A stretch of DNA of 64,000 nucleotides from Streptomyces peucetius (GCF_025854275.1 NZ_CP107567.1:2604001-2668000); one strand, 5' to 3'. Shown: positions 20,595 through 29,650, counted from the stretch's first letter. A program made the numbers and translations. Notes: generated from the sequence alone by a model not told the origin.

Positions 20595-23165
20595 GTGCCT
20601 GGCACAAACCTGACCCGTGAAGAGGCGCAGCAGCGTGCGCGCCTGCTCACCGTTGACTCGTACGAGATCGATCTCGATCTCTCCGGGGCGCAGGAGGGCG
20701 GGACCTACCGGTCCGAGACCACCGTGCGTTTCGCGTCCGCCGAGGCGAACGCGGAGACGTTCATCGACCTCGTCGCACCGGCCGTGCACGAGGTCGTGCT
20801 GAACGGCAAGCCGCTGGACGTCGCCGCGGTCTTCAGGGACTCGCGGATCGCGCTCAAGCATCTGCGCGAGGGGGGCAACGAGCTGAAGGTCGTCGCCGAC
20901 TGCTCGTACACCAACACCGGTGAGGGCCTGCACCGCTTCGTGGACCCGGTGGACGAGCAGGCCTATCTGTACACGCAGTTCGAGGTGCCGGACGCGCGGC
21001 GGGTCTTCGCCAGCTTCGAGCAGCCCGACCTGAAGGCGGCGTTCACCTTCACCGTGAAGGCCCCGGAGGGCTGGACGGTCGTCTCCAACTCCCCGACGCC
21101 GGAGCCGGAGGACAACGTCTGGCGCTTCGAGCCGACGCCCCGGATGTCCACGTACGTCACGGCACTGATCGTGGGTCCGTACCACAGCGTCCACAGCTCG
21201 TACGAGAAGGACGGGCAGACCGTCCCGCTCGGCATCTACTGCCGCCCGTCGCTGGCGGAGTTCCTGGACGCGGACGCGATCTTCGACGTCACCCGGCAGG
21301 GCTTCGACTGGTTCCAGGAGAAGTTCGACTACGCGTACCCGTTCGCCAAGTACGACCAGCTCTTCGTGCCGGAGTTCAACGCGGGCGCGATGGAGAACGC
21401 CGGCGCCGTCACCATTCGCGACCAGTACGTCTTCCGTTCGAAGGTGACGGACGCGGCCTACGAGGTGCGGGCCGAGACGATCCTGCACGAGCTCGCGCAC
21501 ATGTGGTTCGGCGACCTCGTCACCATGGAGTGGTGGAACGACCTGTGGCTGAACGAGTCGTTCGCCACCTACACGTCGATCGCCTGCCAAGCGTACGCGC
21601 CGGGCTCGAAGTGGCCGCACTCGTGGACCACGTTCGCCAACTCGATGAAGACCTGGGCGTACCGGCAGGACCAGCTGCCGTCGACGCACCCGATCATGGC
21701 CGAGATCCGTGACCTCGACGATGTTCTCGTGAACTTCGACGGCATCACGTACGCCAAGGGCGCGTCGGTCCTCAAGCAGCTCGTCGCCTATGTCGGCATG
21801 GACGAGTTCTTCCGCGGTGTGCAGGCGTACTTCAAGGCGCACGCCTTCGGGAACACCCGGCTGTCCGACCTCCTCGGCGCACTGGAGGAGACGAGCGGAC
21901 GGGATCTGAAGACCTGGTCCAAGGCGTGGCTGGAAACTGCCGGCATCAACATCCTCCGGCCCGAGATCACCACGGACGACTCCGGTGCCGTCACCGCCTT
22001 CGCGGTGCGGCAGGAGGCGCCGGCGCTTCCCGCGGGCGCCAAGGGCGAGCCGGTGCTCCGCCCGCACCGGATCGCGATCGGCCTGTACGACCTGGACGAG
22101 TCCGGCAAGCTGGTGCGCCGCGAGCGGGTCGAGCTGGACGTCGAGGGAGAGCTGACGGACGTCCCGCAGCTGGTGGGCACGGCGCGGCCGGCGGTCGTCC
22201 TGCTCAACGACGACGACCTGTCGTACGCGAAGGTCCGCCTCGACGAGGTCTCGCTGCGGAACGTCACCCAGCACCTGGGCGACTTCACCGAGTCCCTGCC
22301 GCGCGCGCTGTGCTGGGCCTCCGCCTGGGACATGACCCGCGACGGCGAGCTCGCCACCCGCGACTACCTGGCGCTGGTCCTGTCCGGGATCGGCAAGGAG
22401 TCCGACATCGGTGTGGTCCAGTCGCTGCACCGCCAGGTCAAGCTCGCCCTCGACCTGTACGCGGCGCCGGCCTGGCGCGAGGCGGGCCTCACCCAGTGGA
22501 CGGACGCGACGCTGGCGCACCTGCGGGCGGCCGAGCCGGGCAGCGACCACCAGCTGGCCTGGGCGCGCGCGTTCGCCGCGACCGCGCGCACCCCGCAGCA
22601 GCTCGACCTGCTGCAGGCGCTGCTGGACGGTACCCAGGCGATCGAGGGCCTGGCCGTCGACACCGAGCTGCGCTGGGCGTTCGTCGAGCGGCTCGCCGCG
22701 ACGGGCGTCCTCGACGAGGACGACATCGCGGGCGAGTACGAGCGCGACAGGACGGCGGCCGGCGAGCGCCACGCGGCGACCGCGCGCGCCGCGCGCCCGA
22801 CGGCGGAGGCGAAGGCCGACGCGTGGGCCTCCGTCGTCGAGAGCGACAAGCTCCCGAACGCCGTGCAGGAATCGGTGATCGCGGGCTTCGTCCAGACCGA
22901 CCAGCGCGAGCTGCTCGCGCCGTACGCGGAGAAGTACTTCGCCGCCGTGAAGGGCGTCTGGGAGTCGCGCAGCCACGAGATGGCACAGCAGGTGGCGATC
23001 GGCCTGTACCCGGCGCTGCTCGTCTCCCAGGAGACGCTGGACGCGACGGACGCATGGCTCGCCTCCGCGGACCCGAACGCGGCCCTGCGCCGCCTCGTCT
23101 CCGAGTCCCGCGCGGGCGTCGAGCGCGCCCTGAAGGCCCAAGCGGCGGACGCTGCCGCGGGCTGA
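20595..23165 (+). CDS. pepN: Aminopeptidase N, M1 zinc metallopeptidase (second copy)
   Basis: A protein of 856 residues from the GTG at 20595 (VPGTNLTREEAQQRA), with GAGGAGA upstream. Same architecture as the first copy: GAMEN at 264-268, HELAH at 298-302, distal Glu321 (WLNESFATY), helical ERAP1-like C-terminus. The two proteins align over their whole length, with matching starts (VPGxNL), matching zinc sites and matching ends (LRRLVSE). Neither copy shows decay, so both are probably active cytoplasmic aminopeptidases, perhaps with different peptide preference or expression. It has its own leader after the asd terminator. Confidence 0.93.
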   Translation: MPGTNLTREEAQQRARLLTVDSYEIDLDLSGAQEGGTYRSETTVRFASAEANAETFIDLVAPAVHEVVLNGKPLDVAAVFRDSRIALKHLREGGNELKVVADCSYTNTGEGLHRFVDPVDEQAYLYTQFEVPDARRVFASFEQPDLKAAFTFTVKAPEGWTVVSNSPTPEPEDNVWRFEPTPRMSTYVTALIVGPYHSVHSSYEKDGQTVPLGIYCRPSLAEFLDADAIFDVTRQGFDWFQEKFDYAYPFAKYDQLFVPEFNAGAMENAGAVTIRDQYVFRSKVTDAAYEVRAETILHELAHMWFGDLVTMEWWNDLWLNESFATYTSIACQAYAPGSKWPHSWTTFANSMKTWAYRQDQLPSTHPIMAEIRDLDDVLVNFDGITYAKGASVLKQLVAYVGMDEFFRGVQAYFKAHAFGNTRLSDLLGALEETSGRDLKTWSKAWLETAGINILRPEITTDDSGAVTAFAVRQEAPALPAGAKGEPVLRPHRIAIGLYDLDESGKLVRRERVELDVEGELTDVPQLVGTARPAVVLLNDDDLSYAKVRLDEVSLRNVTQHLGDFTESLPRALCWASAWDMTRDGELATRDYLALVLSGIGKESDIGVVQSLHRQVKLALDLYAAPAWREAGLTQWTDATLAHLRAAEPGSDHQLAWARAFAATARTPQQLDLLQALLDGTQAIEGLAVDTELRWAFVERLAATGVLDEDDIAGEYERDRTAAGERHAATARAARPTAEAKADAWASVVESDKLPNAVQESVIAGFVQTDQRELLAPYAEKYFAAVKGVWESRSHEMAQQVAIGLYPALLVSQETLDATDAWLASADPNAALRRLVSESRAGVERALKAQAADAAAG

Positions 23166-23915
23166 CGGGGGCCCGGGTCCACCCGGGGCCGACCCATTCG
23201 GGTTGCCCGGGCGGGCCGGGCCCGGGCTGCCTCGCCGGGGACCGGCCCCCGGAGCCGCCTCGTCCCGGCCGCCTCGCCCCGGGGCTTGGCCGAGGCGGCC
23301 CCCCGGCAGCTGAACCCCGCGTCCCGGGCCACCCGCCCTCGGGCGGGGTGGCCCGGCACCGTCTGCCGCCGTTCTGCAGCCCGACCGGTCTGTGCGGGCC
23401 ACGCCCGGGCAACCCGCCGCGGGTCGCGCGGTACGGGCCAGCCGCTGTGCGTCCCGTCCGTTGCCAGGCGTCGGCGGACCCGTAGCGCAGGCGCACGCGC
23501 GCCACCCACGGGGGCGAGCCCCTGGTCGTCCGGCCATGGGCACACCCCACAGCCGGCCTGCCGGCATGCGCCGGGCACAGCGCACGGGCCGGTCGCGGGC
23601 GCGGGGCAACGCCCCGCTGAAACCCCGTACACCGGCCACGGTTCCGCGCCGGTGGCCGTGGCCGAAGGCGCCCGCGGGCGCAAGGTCCCGTCAGGGTTCG
23701 GGAAGGGGCGGAGTGGGGGAAATGGCACCGGAGCCCCGGAAGGCGGCATCGAGCGGTACGTCAACGTTCTTCCGGTGAACGCGGCGCGCCGGTTTGCCAA
23801 GTGCGCCGCATACATCACGGCATCTTCATGACCCTCCGTCAAACTCGTTGGCAGCGCCGGGATATGCTCCCGCCCGTCGTCTTATGATCTTCCCCGTTCG
23901 ATTCTGAGGATGCCG
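23166..23915. other. 750-base GC-rich intergenic region without a gene
   Basis: A long gap for this organism, between the second pepN and the conservon. It starts with short palindromes (GGCCCGGGT / ACCCGGGGCC near 23170-23190) that may end pepN transcription. Open frames exist on both strands but are rich in Arg, Pro and Gly, have no third-position bias and cross each other. A half-copy of the dispersed palindromic element lies at 23698-23712. The last 100 bases are less GC-rich (CTTATGATCTT around 23880) and probably hold the cvn promoter. Confidence 0.5.
23698..23712 (-). repeat. Half-copy of the dispersed palindromic element, inverted
   Basis: TTCGGGAAGGGGCGG is the exact complement of CCGCCCCTTCCCGAA, the left end of the elements at 4084, 12451 and 37791. 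No matching second end was found nearby, so this is a remnant or solo end. Confidence 0.6.
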
Positions 23916-25448
23916 ATGGTTCGACAGGAAACGTCGACCGGAAGTCCGCGGCCCCCGGCCGGCCGCATCTGGCAGCTGCCGGTGGCCGCGACTTTCGCGG
24001 CCTCGGTCGCGGCAGTGGTCCTGGCCCCCGCCTCGGCCCGCACCCCCGTGGCCGTGATCGGTGTGGTCGCGGTCGTCGCGGTCGCCGCCGCCTGCGCCGA
24101 GGTCATGCGGCGCGGCAGAGTGGTGACCCGGCTGCGCCGCACCGTCGCGGAACAGGACGCGGCCCTCGCTCGGCAGGCGGCCGAGACCACCCGTCTCGCC
24201 GGCGAGCTGCTGCCGCAGGTGGTGGAGCAGCTCCGCAAGGGCGAGTTCCCGGAGGACGTCCTCGCTTCGATCGACGCCCCGGCCGAGCACCAGGCGGTGC
24301 TCCGCTCGGTCGTCGAGGCGGTCAGCGCGGAGGAGGATCTGCGCGAGTCCGCCCAGCGGGCGTTCGTGAACATCGCCCGCCGCGTGCAGGCCATCGTCCA
24401 CCAGCAGGCGCAGGAGCTGCGCGAGATGGAGGACCGGCACGGCCAGACCCCCAGCGTCTTCGGCGATCTGCTGCGGATCGACCACGGCACCGCGCTGATC
24501 GGCCGTCTCGCGGACTCGATCGCCGTGCTCGGCGGCGCCCGCCCGGGACGCCAGTGGAGCCGGGCGGTACCGCTGTACAGCGTGATGCGCGGCGCCATGT
24601 CCCGGATCCTGGACTACCAGCGGGTGGAGCTGCACTCGGTCTCCGAGGTCGCCGTCGTCGGCACGGCCGTCGAGCCGCTGATCCACGCGCTGTCCGAACT
24701 GCTCGACAACGCCACCCGCTATTCCCCGCCGCAGACCAAGGTCCATCTGACCGCGGTCGACGTGCAGTCGGGGATCGCGATCGAGATCGAGGACGGCGGC
24801 GTCAGCATGAGCGAGGAGGCTCGTCTGCGGGCCGAGCGCATGCTCCGCCAGGCGCAGCAGGGCATCGATGTCAACGACCTGGGCGAGACCCCCCGGCTGG
24901 GCCTCGCGGTGGTCGGCCGGCTGTCGCAGGCGTACGGCTTCCAGGTCTCGCTGCGCTCGTCGGCGTACGGCGGTGTGCGGGCGGTGCTCGTCGTACCGCA
25001 GGACCTGATCACCACGGCGTCCTCCGCGACCGGTCTCGCGCACGGCATCGGTACCGCTTCCGGTCCCCGCGCGGCCGGTTCGGACACCCACGAGCGGCTG
25101 CCGAGGCCGGTCACCGGTCCGACGGCCTCGGTCCCGGCGGCTGCCACGGCGGCCCCGGCGCCCGCCCCGGCCGACGACGTGCCGGTGGTGACCGAGCGGA
25201 CCCCGACCGGCCTGCCGCAGCGGCGCCGCAAGTCCCGCGTGACCGCGCCCGCCGCGCCGGCCGCGCCCGCCACTTTGACCACGCAGGCCGTGTCCGGCAC
25301 CGGCGAGGCGGCCTCCGCGACGGACTCCGCGACCGCCGCCGGGACGGCGTCCGCACCTGCGGTGCAGCCCGGGATGTGGCTGGCCGCGTTCCAGAGCGGC
25401 CTGTCCGGTGACACCACCCAGCCAAGCAAGGGGAACAAGCAGCCATGA
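23916..25448 (+). CDS. cvnA: Conservon protein CvnA, sensor-kinase-like
   Basis: A membrane protein of 510 residues from the ATG at 23916, which sits 6 bases after GAGG (an ATG at 23910 is too close to it). Two membrane helices span about residues 20-65, then a nitrate-sensor-like coiled region, then an ATPase domain of histidine-kinase type: ALSELLDNATRYSPP is the N-box and LGLAVVGRLSQAYG the G2 region. No phosphorylatable His is evident in the dimerisation helix, as usual for CvnA proteins. A Pro/Ala-rich disordered tail follows residue 375. First gene of the cvnABCD unit, whose products form a GPCR-like complex at the membrane. It overlaps cvnB by 4 bases (ATGA). Confidence 0.9.
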   Translation: MVRQETSTGSPRPPAGRIWQLPVAATFAASVAAVVLAPASARTPVAVIGVVAVVAVAAACAEVMRRGRVVTRLRRTVAEQDAALARQAAETTRLAGELLPQVVEQLRKGEFPEDVLASIDAPAEHQAVLRSVVEAVSAEEDLRESAQRAFVNIARRVQAIVHQQAQELREMEDRHGQTPSVFGDLLRIDHGTALIGRLADSIAVLGGARPGRQWSRAVPLYSVMRGAMSRILDYQRVELHSVSEVAVVGTAVEPLIHALSELLDNATRYSPPQTKVHLTAVDVQSGIAIEIEDGGVSMSEEARLRAERMLRQAQQGIDVNDLGETPRLGLAVVGRLSQAYGFQVSLRSSAYGGVRAVLVVPQDLITTASSATGLAHGIGTASGPRAAGSDTHERLPRPVTGPTASVPAAATAAPAPAPADDVPVVTERTPTGLPQRRRKSRVTAPAAPAAPATLTTQAVSGTGEAASATDSATAAGTASAPAVQPGMWLAAFQSGLSGDTTQPSKGNKQP

Positions 25449-25861
25449 TTCAGCGGCAGTCCAACCAGACCAACATGGACTGGATGCTCAAGGACCTGGC
25501 GGAGGGCGTTCCGCAGACCCGTAACGTCGTCGTCCTGTCCGCCGACGGTCTGCGCATGGCCCAGTACGGCGCGGACACCGACACCGCCGACCGGCTGGCC
25601 GCCGCCTGCGCGGGGCTGCAGAGCCTGGCGGCCGCGGTGGCCTCCGAACTCCCGCACGGCGACGGCCGGATGCGCCTGGTCGTGATCGAGATGGACGGCG
25701 GATTCTTCTATCTGATGGCGGCGGGCGAGGGCGCGTACCTGGCCGTGCTGGCCGACGAGGGAGTCGACGCCGGGCTGATGGGCCAGCGGATGCGCGACCT
25801 CGTGCTGCGGATCGGCGAGCACCTGAGCACGCCGCCGCGGCACGAGGGGCAGACCGCGTGA
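25445..25861 (+). CDS. cvnB: Conservon protein CvnB, roadblock/LC7 domain
   Basis: A protein of 138 residues with a single roadblock/LC7 fold: DWMLKDLAEGVPQTRNVVVLSADGLRMA is the typical opening, and GEHLSTPP the end. Roadblock proteins of bacteria act as GTPase-activating or scaffold partners of small G proteins, here CvnD. It overlaps cvnA and cvnC by 4 bases on each side (ATGA, GTGA), so the three are translated as a coupled unit. Confidence 0.92.
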   Translation: MIQRQSNQTNMDWMLKDLAEGVPQTRNVVVLSADGLRMAQYGADTDTADRLAAACAGLQSLAAAVASELPHGDGRMRLVVIEMDGGFFYLMAAGEGAYLAVLADEGVDAGLMGQRMRDLVLRIGEHLSTPPRHEGQTA

Positions 25862-26217
25862 ACGACGCGGGCGGGGACTGGGAGGAGAGCAGTCCCGAGC
25901 GGCTCTACGTCATCACTGGCGGCCGCAGCGGCTCGTCCGCGCCCGCCACGCTCGACCTGGTCACGCTGATCGTGGCCAGGTCGGGTCCCGCGCCCGGCAT
26001 GCAGCCGGAGCACGCGGCGATCATCCGTATCTGCCGGGCCCCGCTGTCGGTGGCCGAGATCTCCGCCTATCTGGGCCTCCCGGTGAGCGTCGTGACCGTG
26101 CTGCTCAGCGACCTTCTGGCCGAGGACAAGGTGCTGGCACGCGCACCGGTCCAGGCCGCCCGTCTCCCCGACCGCGCTTTGATTGAGGCAGTGATCGATG
26201 GACTTCAAAAGCTCTGA
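25858..26217 (+). CDS. cvnC: Conservon protein CvnC, DUF742
   Basis: A protein of 119 residues of the DUF742 family, starting with GTG at 25858. RLYVITGGRSG, then TLDLVTLIVA, the HAAIIRICRAPLSVAEISA helix-turn-helix-like part and the VTVLLSDLLAEDKVLARAP end are characteristic. Its exact role in the complex is unknown; the C-terminal part looks like a winged helix. It overlaps cvnD by 20 bases in another frame. Confidence 0.9.
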   Translation: MNDAGGDWEESSPERLYVITGGRSGSSAPATLDLVTLIVARSGPAPGMQPEHAAIIRICRAPLSVAEISAYLGLPVSVVTVLLSDLLAEDKVLARAPVQAARLPDRALIEAVIDGLQKL

Positions 26218-26818
26218 GCGGCCCGTCGGGCCGCGGAGCGAGGACGTGCTGCCCGGAACCGCCACGGCCGCCGTCAAGGTGGTCGTCGTGGGTGGTTTCG
26301 GCGTCGGCAAGACGACACTGGTCGGCTCGGTGAGCGAGATCAGGCCGCTGACCACCGAGGAGACGATGACCCAGGCCGGGGTCGGCGTCGACGACACCCA
26401 GGGCGTGGAGCGCAAGACCTCCACGACCGTCGCGATGGACTTCGGCCGCATCAGCATCAACGAGGAGCTGGTGCTGTACCTGTTCGGCACCCCGGGGCAG
26501 GAGCGTTTCTGGTTCCTGTGGCGCGGCCTGTTCGAGGGCGCGCTGGGGGCCGTGGTGCTCGTCGACACCCGCCGGCTCGAGGTCAGCTTCGACGTGATCG
26601 GGCGGCTCGAGGAGCGCGGCGTACCGTTCGTGGTCGCCGTCAACACCTTCCCCGACGCGCCCCAGCACTCCCTGGAGGAGCTGCGCGGGGCGCTGGATCT
26701 GCCGGCGTCGGTGCCGCTCGTGCTGTGCGACGCGCGGCAGCGTGCCTCCAGCCGGGACGTCCTGATGACGCTGATGCGCTATCTCCAGACCCTCGCCACG
26801 ACGCAGGAGGCGTCATGA
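26198..26818 (+). CDS. cvnD: Conservon protein CvnD, small GTPase
   Basis: A protein of 206 residues of the MglA-like/CvnD GTPase group. The P-loop is GGFGVGKTT, the switch II region GTPGQERFWF (TPG in place of the classical DxxG), and the base-recognition motif reads VAVNTFPD instead of NKxD, as in other CvnD proteins. It cycles between GTP and GDP forms with CvnB as partner. Its gene overlaps cvnC by 20 bases. A 352-base gap separates it from the terpene synthase, which has its own promoter candidate. Confidence 0.9.
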   Translation: MDFKSSERPVGPRSEDVLPGTATAAVKVVVVGGFGVGKTTLVGSVSEIRPLTTEETMTQAGVGVDDTQGVERKTSTTVAMDFGRISINEELVLYLFGTPGQERFWFLWRGLFEGALGAVVLVDTRRLEVSFDVIGRLEERGVPFVVAVNTFPDAPQHSLEELRGALDLPASVPLVLCDARQRASSRDVLMTLMRYLQTLATTQEAS

Positions 26819-27056
26819 CCGCCCCCTGACCATCCCCGGCCCGGCCGGCTCCGCGGACCCGGGCTCGGCCCCGGGCCCGTGACGGGCCGGCCCGGCACGG
26901 CACGGCACGGCGTCGCCGGACGCGCCGCGTCGGCATTGCGGGGCCGAGGCGCGTCCGGGGGGCCACGGGGCGTGCGCCGTGGTGGAAGTCACTGTTCCGG
27001 TGCTGAACCGACCGCACAGGCCCCGATGTGGCTGATTTGCAGGGAGATCATCCTAT

Positions 27057-27084
27057 TGGATCAGCCATCGCGGCTGAGTACGAT
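27057..27084 (+). promoter_or_regulatory. Candidate promoter of the terpene synthase gene
   Basis: TTGGAT (27057-27062) and TACGAT (27079-27084) are separated by 16 bases, in the only AT-richer part of the 26819-27170 gap. Transcription would start near 27091, giving a leader of about 80 bases before the GTG at 27171. The rest of the gap, 26819-27050, is GC-rich with no gene seen. Confidence 0.5.
27061..27077. promoter_or_regulatory. Palindrome between -35 and -10 of the terpene promoter
   Basis: TCAGCC-N5-GGCTGA is a perfect inverted repeat lying exactly in the spacer of the candidate promoter, a classical position for a repressor dimer. The regulator is unknown; none is encoded next to it. 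Confidence 0.45.
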
Positions 27085-27119
27085 GCGCGATAGTTGATCA
27101 ATCCGGGGTGCAAGTGGCG

Positions 27120-27144
27120 CGTGTGACACAGGTGTTGTCACACG
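27120..27144. promoter_or_regulatory. Palindrome in the leader of the terpene synthase mRNA
   Basis: CGTGTGACA (27120-27128) and TGTCACACG (27136-27144) form a perfect 9-base inverted repeat with a 7-base centre, 26 bases before the chosen start. It could be a second operator or an RNA hairpin upstream of the ribosome site AGAGGCAGG. Confidence 0.45.
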
Positions 27145-27170
27145 GCACCGACATCGAGAGGCAGGCCTCA

Positions 27171-28265
27171 GTGGAGCCCGAGCTGTCCGTTCCGCCGATC
27201 TTCTCTCCGATCCCGCCGGCGATCCATCCTCACCACGCCGACATCGATGTCCAGACGGCGGCCTGGGCCGAAACGTTTCGTATCGGTTCGGACGAACTGC
27301 GCGGCAAACTCGTCACCCAGGAGATCGGCACCTTCTCCGCACGGATCCTGCCCGAAGGGCGGGCGGAAGTGGTCTCGCTGCTCGCGGACTTCGTCCTGTG
27401 GCTCTTCGGCGTCGACGACGGGCACTGCGAGGAGGGAGAGCTCGGACACAGACCGGGTGATCTGGCAGGACTGCTGCACCGCCTGATCCGCGTCGCGCAG
27501 AACCCCGAGGCACCGATGATGCAGGACGACCCACTGGCCGCCGGTCTGCGTGACCTGCGGCTGAGGATCGACCGCTACGGCACCGCCGGGCAACGGGCCC
27601 GCTGGGTCGACGCCCTGCGCGAGTACTTCTTCTCCGTCGTGTGGGAGGCCGCGCACCGGCGTGCGGGCACGGTCCCCGACCTCAACGACTACACCCTGAT
27701 GCGCCTCTACGACGGCGCCACATCCGTGGTCCTGCCGATGCTGGAGATGGGGTACGGCTACGAACTGCAGCCCCATGAGCGCGACCGTACGGCGGTGCGC
27801 GCCGCCGCCGAGATGGCGTCGTTCATCATCACCTGGGACAACGACATCTTCTCCCACCACAAGGAGCGCAGGTCCCCGGGCTACTACCTCAACGCCCTGC
27901 GGGTGCTGGAGCAGGGCGGGTTGTCGCCCCAGGAGGCGCTGGACGTGGCGATAGCCCAGCGCGACCGGGTGATGTGCCTCTACACACGCCTGACCGAGCA
28001 GTTGTCCGCCGAGGGCAGTCCGCAGCTCCGGCAGTACCTGAACAGTCTCTCGAGCTTCATCCGCGGCGCGCAGGACTGGGGCATCAGCTCCGTCCGCTAC
28101 ACCACGCCGGACGACCCCGCGAACCTGCCCCCGGTCTTCTGCGACACCCCCACGGACGACCGGCACGAACCGCTCGACATCCCGGCCGTGGCCTGGTGGT
28201 GGGAGCTCGTTCCGGCTCCCGCCGGGCAAACCACCACCCGCCGTCGGGTCGAGCAGACCGCGTAG
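27171..28265 (+). CDS. Class I sesquiterpene cyclase, selina-4(15),7(11)-diene synthase type
   Basis: A protein of 364 residues from the GTG at 27171 (VEPELSVPP), preceded by AGAGGCAGG; starts at 27108 or 27114 would add residues foreign to the family. It should cyclise farnesyl diphosphate. Metal motifs are complete: DDGHCEE at 82-88, NDIFSHHKE at 224-232, and the RY pair at 309-310. With this start the effector triad falls at Arg178, Asp181, Gly182 (MRLYDGA), the very numbers described for selinadiene synthase of S. pristinaespiralis, and the whole sequence reads like that enzyme as I remember it. It lies 26 bases before the P450 gene, so the pair is an operon. Confidence 0.88.
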   Translation: MEPELSVPPIFSPIPPAIHPHHADIDVQTAAWAETFRIGSDELRGKLVTQEIGTFSARILPEGRAEVVSLLADFVLWLFGVDDGHCEEGELGHRPGDLAGLLHRLIRVAQNPEAPMMQDDPLAAGLRDLRLRIDRYGTAGQRARWVDALREYFFSVVWEAAHRRAGTVPDLNDYTLMRLYDGATSVVLPMLEMGYGYELQPHERDRTAVRAAAEMASFIITWDNDIFSHHKERRSPGYYLNALRVLEQGGLSPQEALDVAIAQRDRVMCLYTRLTEQLSAEGSPQLRQYLNSLSSFIRGAQDWGISSVRYTTPDDPANLPPVFCDTPTDDRHEPLDIPAVAWWWELVPAPAGQTTTRRRVEQTA

Positions 28266-28291
28266 ACCTGCCCCGAGCAAAGGATGGTCCG

Positions 28292-29650
28292 GTGTCAGTC
28301 GGTACGCAGCCAGCCGCGCCGCAGTCGGTGCCCGTCGCCCCCGGTGCGGTACCGCTCCTCGGCCACGCCCTGAAGCTGTGGCGTGACCCGCTCGGCTTCC
28401 TCAAGTCCCTGCGGGAGAGCGGCGACCTGGTCCGGGTGAACCTGGGCACGATGCCGATGTACGTCGCCACCTCGGCGGAACTGATCCACGAGGTCACCGT
28501 CCGCCAGGCCCGCAGCTTCGAGAAGGGCCGCTTCTTCGACCGGCTGCGTCCGCTCGCGGGTGACGGCCTCGCCACCGCCAACGGCGAGCTGCACCGCAGG
28601 CACCGCCGGCTCATCCAGCCGATGTTCCATCCTCGGCGGATCAGCGTGTACGCGGAGGCGATGAGTTCCAACGCGCGTGCTCTCGCGGACTCCTGGACGG
28701 CGGGCCAGGAGATCGAGATGGAACACGCGATGGCGCAGTTCGCCATCGAGACGCTGGCGACGACGCTGTTCTCCACGGACATCGGGCAGCCCGCGGTGGT
28801 CGCGATCCGTGAGAACCTGCCCGTCGTCCTGCAGAACCTGCTGGTACGGGCGGCGTCCCCGAGGTTCCTGGACCGCTTCCCGATCCGCCCCAATCGCGAG
28901 TTCGACGCCGCGGCCGCCAGGCTGCGCTCGGTGATCGACGAGGTCGTCGCGACCACCCGCAGCGCGGGTACGGGTGAGCACAACGACCTGCTCTCCGTCC
29001 TGCTCGACGCCAGGGACTCGGAGACGGGCGAGTCCCTCTCCGACCGGGAGGTGCGGGACGAGCTGAGCACCATACTCTTCGCCGGTGCGGAGACCACGGC
29101 ATCCACGCTCTCCTGGACCTTCCACCAACTCGCCGAGCACCCGCACGCCGAGGCCGAGCTGGTGGCCGAGATCAAGGACGTCGTCGGCGACCGTCCGGTC
29201 ACCGTCGAGGACGTGCCGAAGCTGGAGGCGGTGCGCCGCGTCCTCGACGAGGTGATCCGCCTGCACGGTGTCACCATGCTGATGCGCCGCACCACGGCGC
29301 CCGTCGAACTGGGCGGCCACCTGCTGCCCGTGGGCACGGAGGTCGGCTTCAGCCTCTACGCGATGCACCGGGACCCGGCACTGTACGCCGACCCCGACCG
29401 TTTCGATCCCGGCCGCTGGCTGCCGGAACGCCGTGGCGACATCACGCGCCAGGCGTACATCCCCTTCGGGGCGGGCAACCGGAAGTGCATCGGCGACGCC
29501 TTCGTGTGGACGGAGGCGACCATCGCCCTCGCGACGGTCCTGGCCCGCTGGCAGCTCCGTCCCGTCCCCGGCCACACGCCGAAGGAGGTCGCCTCCGCGG
29601 TGGCCCATCCGGACCGGATGCCCATGACGGTCCTCCCCCGGGAGCCCTGA
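28292..29650 (+). CDS. Cytochrome P450 paired with the terpene synthase
   Basis: A protein of 452 residues from the GTG at 28292. P450 hallmarks: I-helix AGAETTAS, the ExxR motif at Glu320-Arg323 (EVIR), and the haem loop FGAGNRKCIG with Cys399 as iron ligand. The sequence resembles the pentalenene-oxygenase group (PtlI-like) of terpene P450s. It is not the CYP157-type P450 that usually closes conservons, which lacks the ExxR arginine. It presumably oxidises the selinadiene made by the upstream enzyme; the position of attack cannot be read from sequence. No ferredoxin gene is adjacent. It converges on the LysR gene with 13 bases between. Confidence 0.9.
   Translation: MSVGTQPAAPQSVPVAPGAVPLLGHALKLWRDPLGFLKSLRESGDLVRVNLGTMPMYVATSAELIHEVTVRQARSFEKGRFFDRLRPLAGDGLATANGELHRRHRRLIQPMFHPRRISVYAEAMSSNARALADSWTAGQEIEMEHAMAQFAIETLATTLFSTDIGQPAVVAIRENLPVVLQNLLVRAASPRFLDRFPIRPNREFDAAAARLRSVIDEVVATTRSAGTGEHNDLLSVLLDARDSETGESLSDREVRDELSTILFAGAETTASTLSWTFHQLAEHPHAEAELVAEIKDVVGDRPVTVEDVPKLEAVRRVLDEVIRLHGVTMLMRRTTAPVELGGHLLPVGTEVGFSLYAMHRDPALYADPDRFDPGRWLPERRGDITRQAYIPFGAGNRKCIGDAFVWTEATIALATVLARWQLRPVPGHTPKEVASAVAHPDRMPMTVLPREP

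Noticed and set aside
27120..27144. A CRP site
   Set aside because: The TGTGA and TCACA halves are 11 bases apart, not 6, so the CRP spacing is not met.
28292..29650. The P450 as the standard conservon cvnE (CYP157 type)
   Set aside because: It has a normal ExxR motif and terpene-P450-like haem loop, and sits next to the cyclase rather than directly after cvnD.
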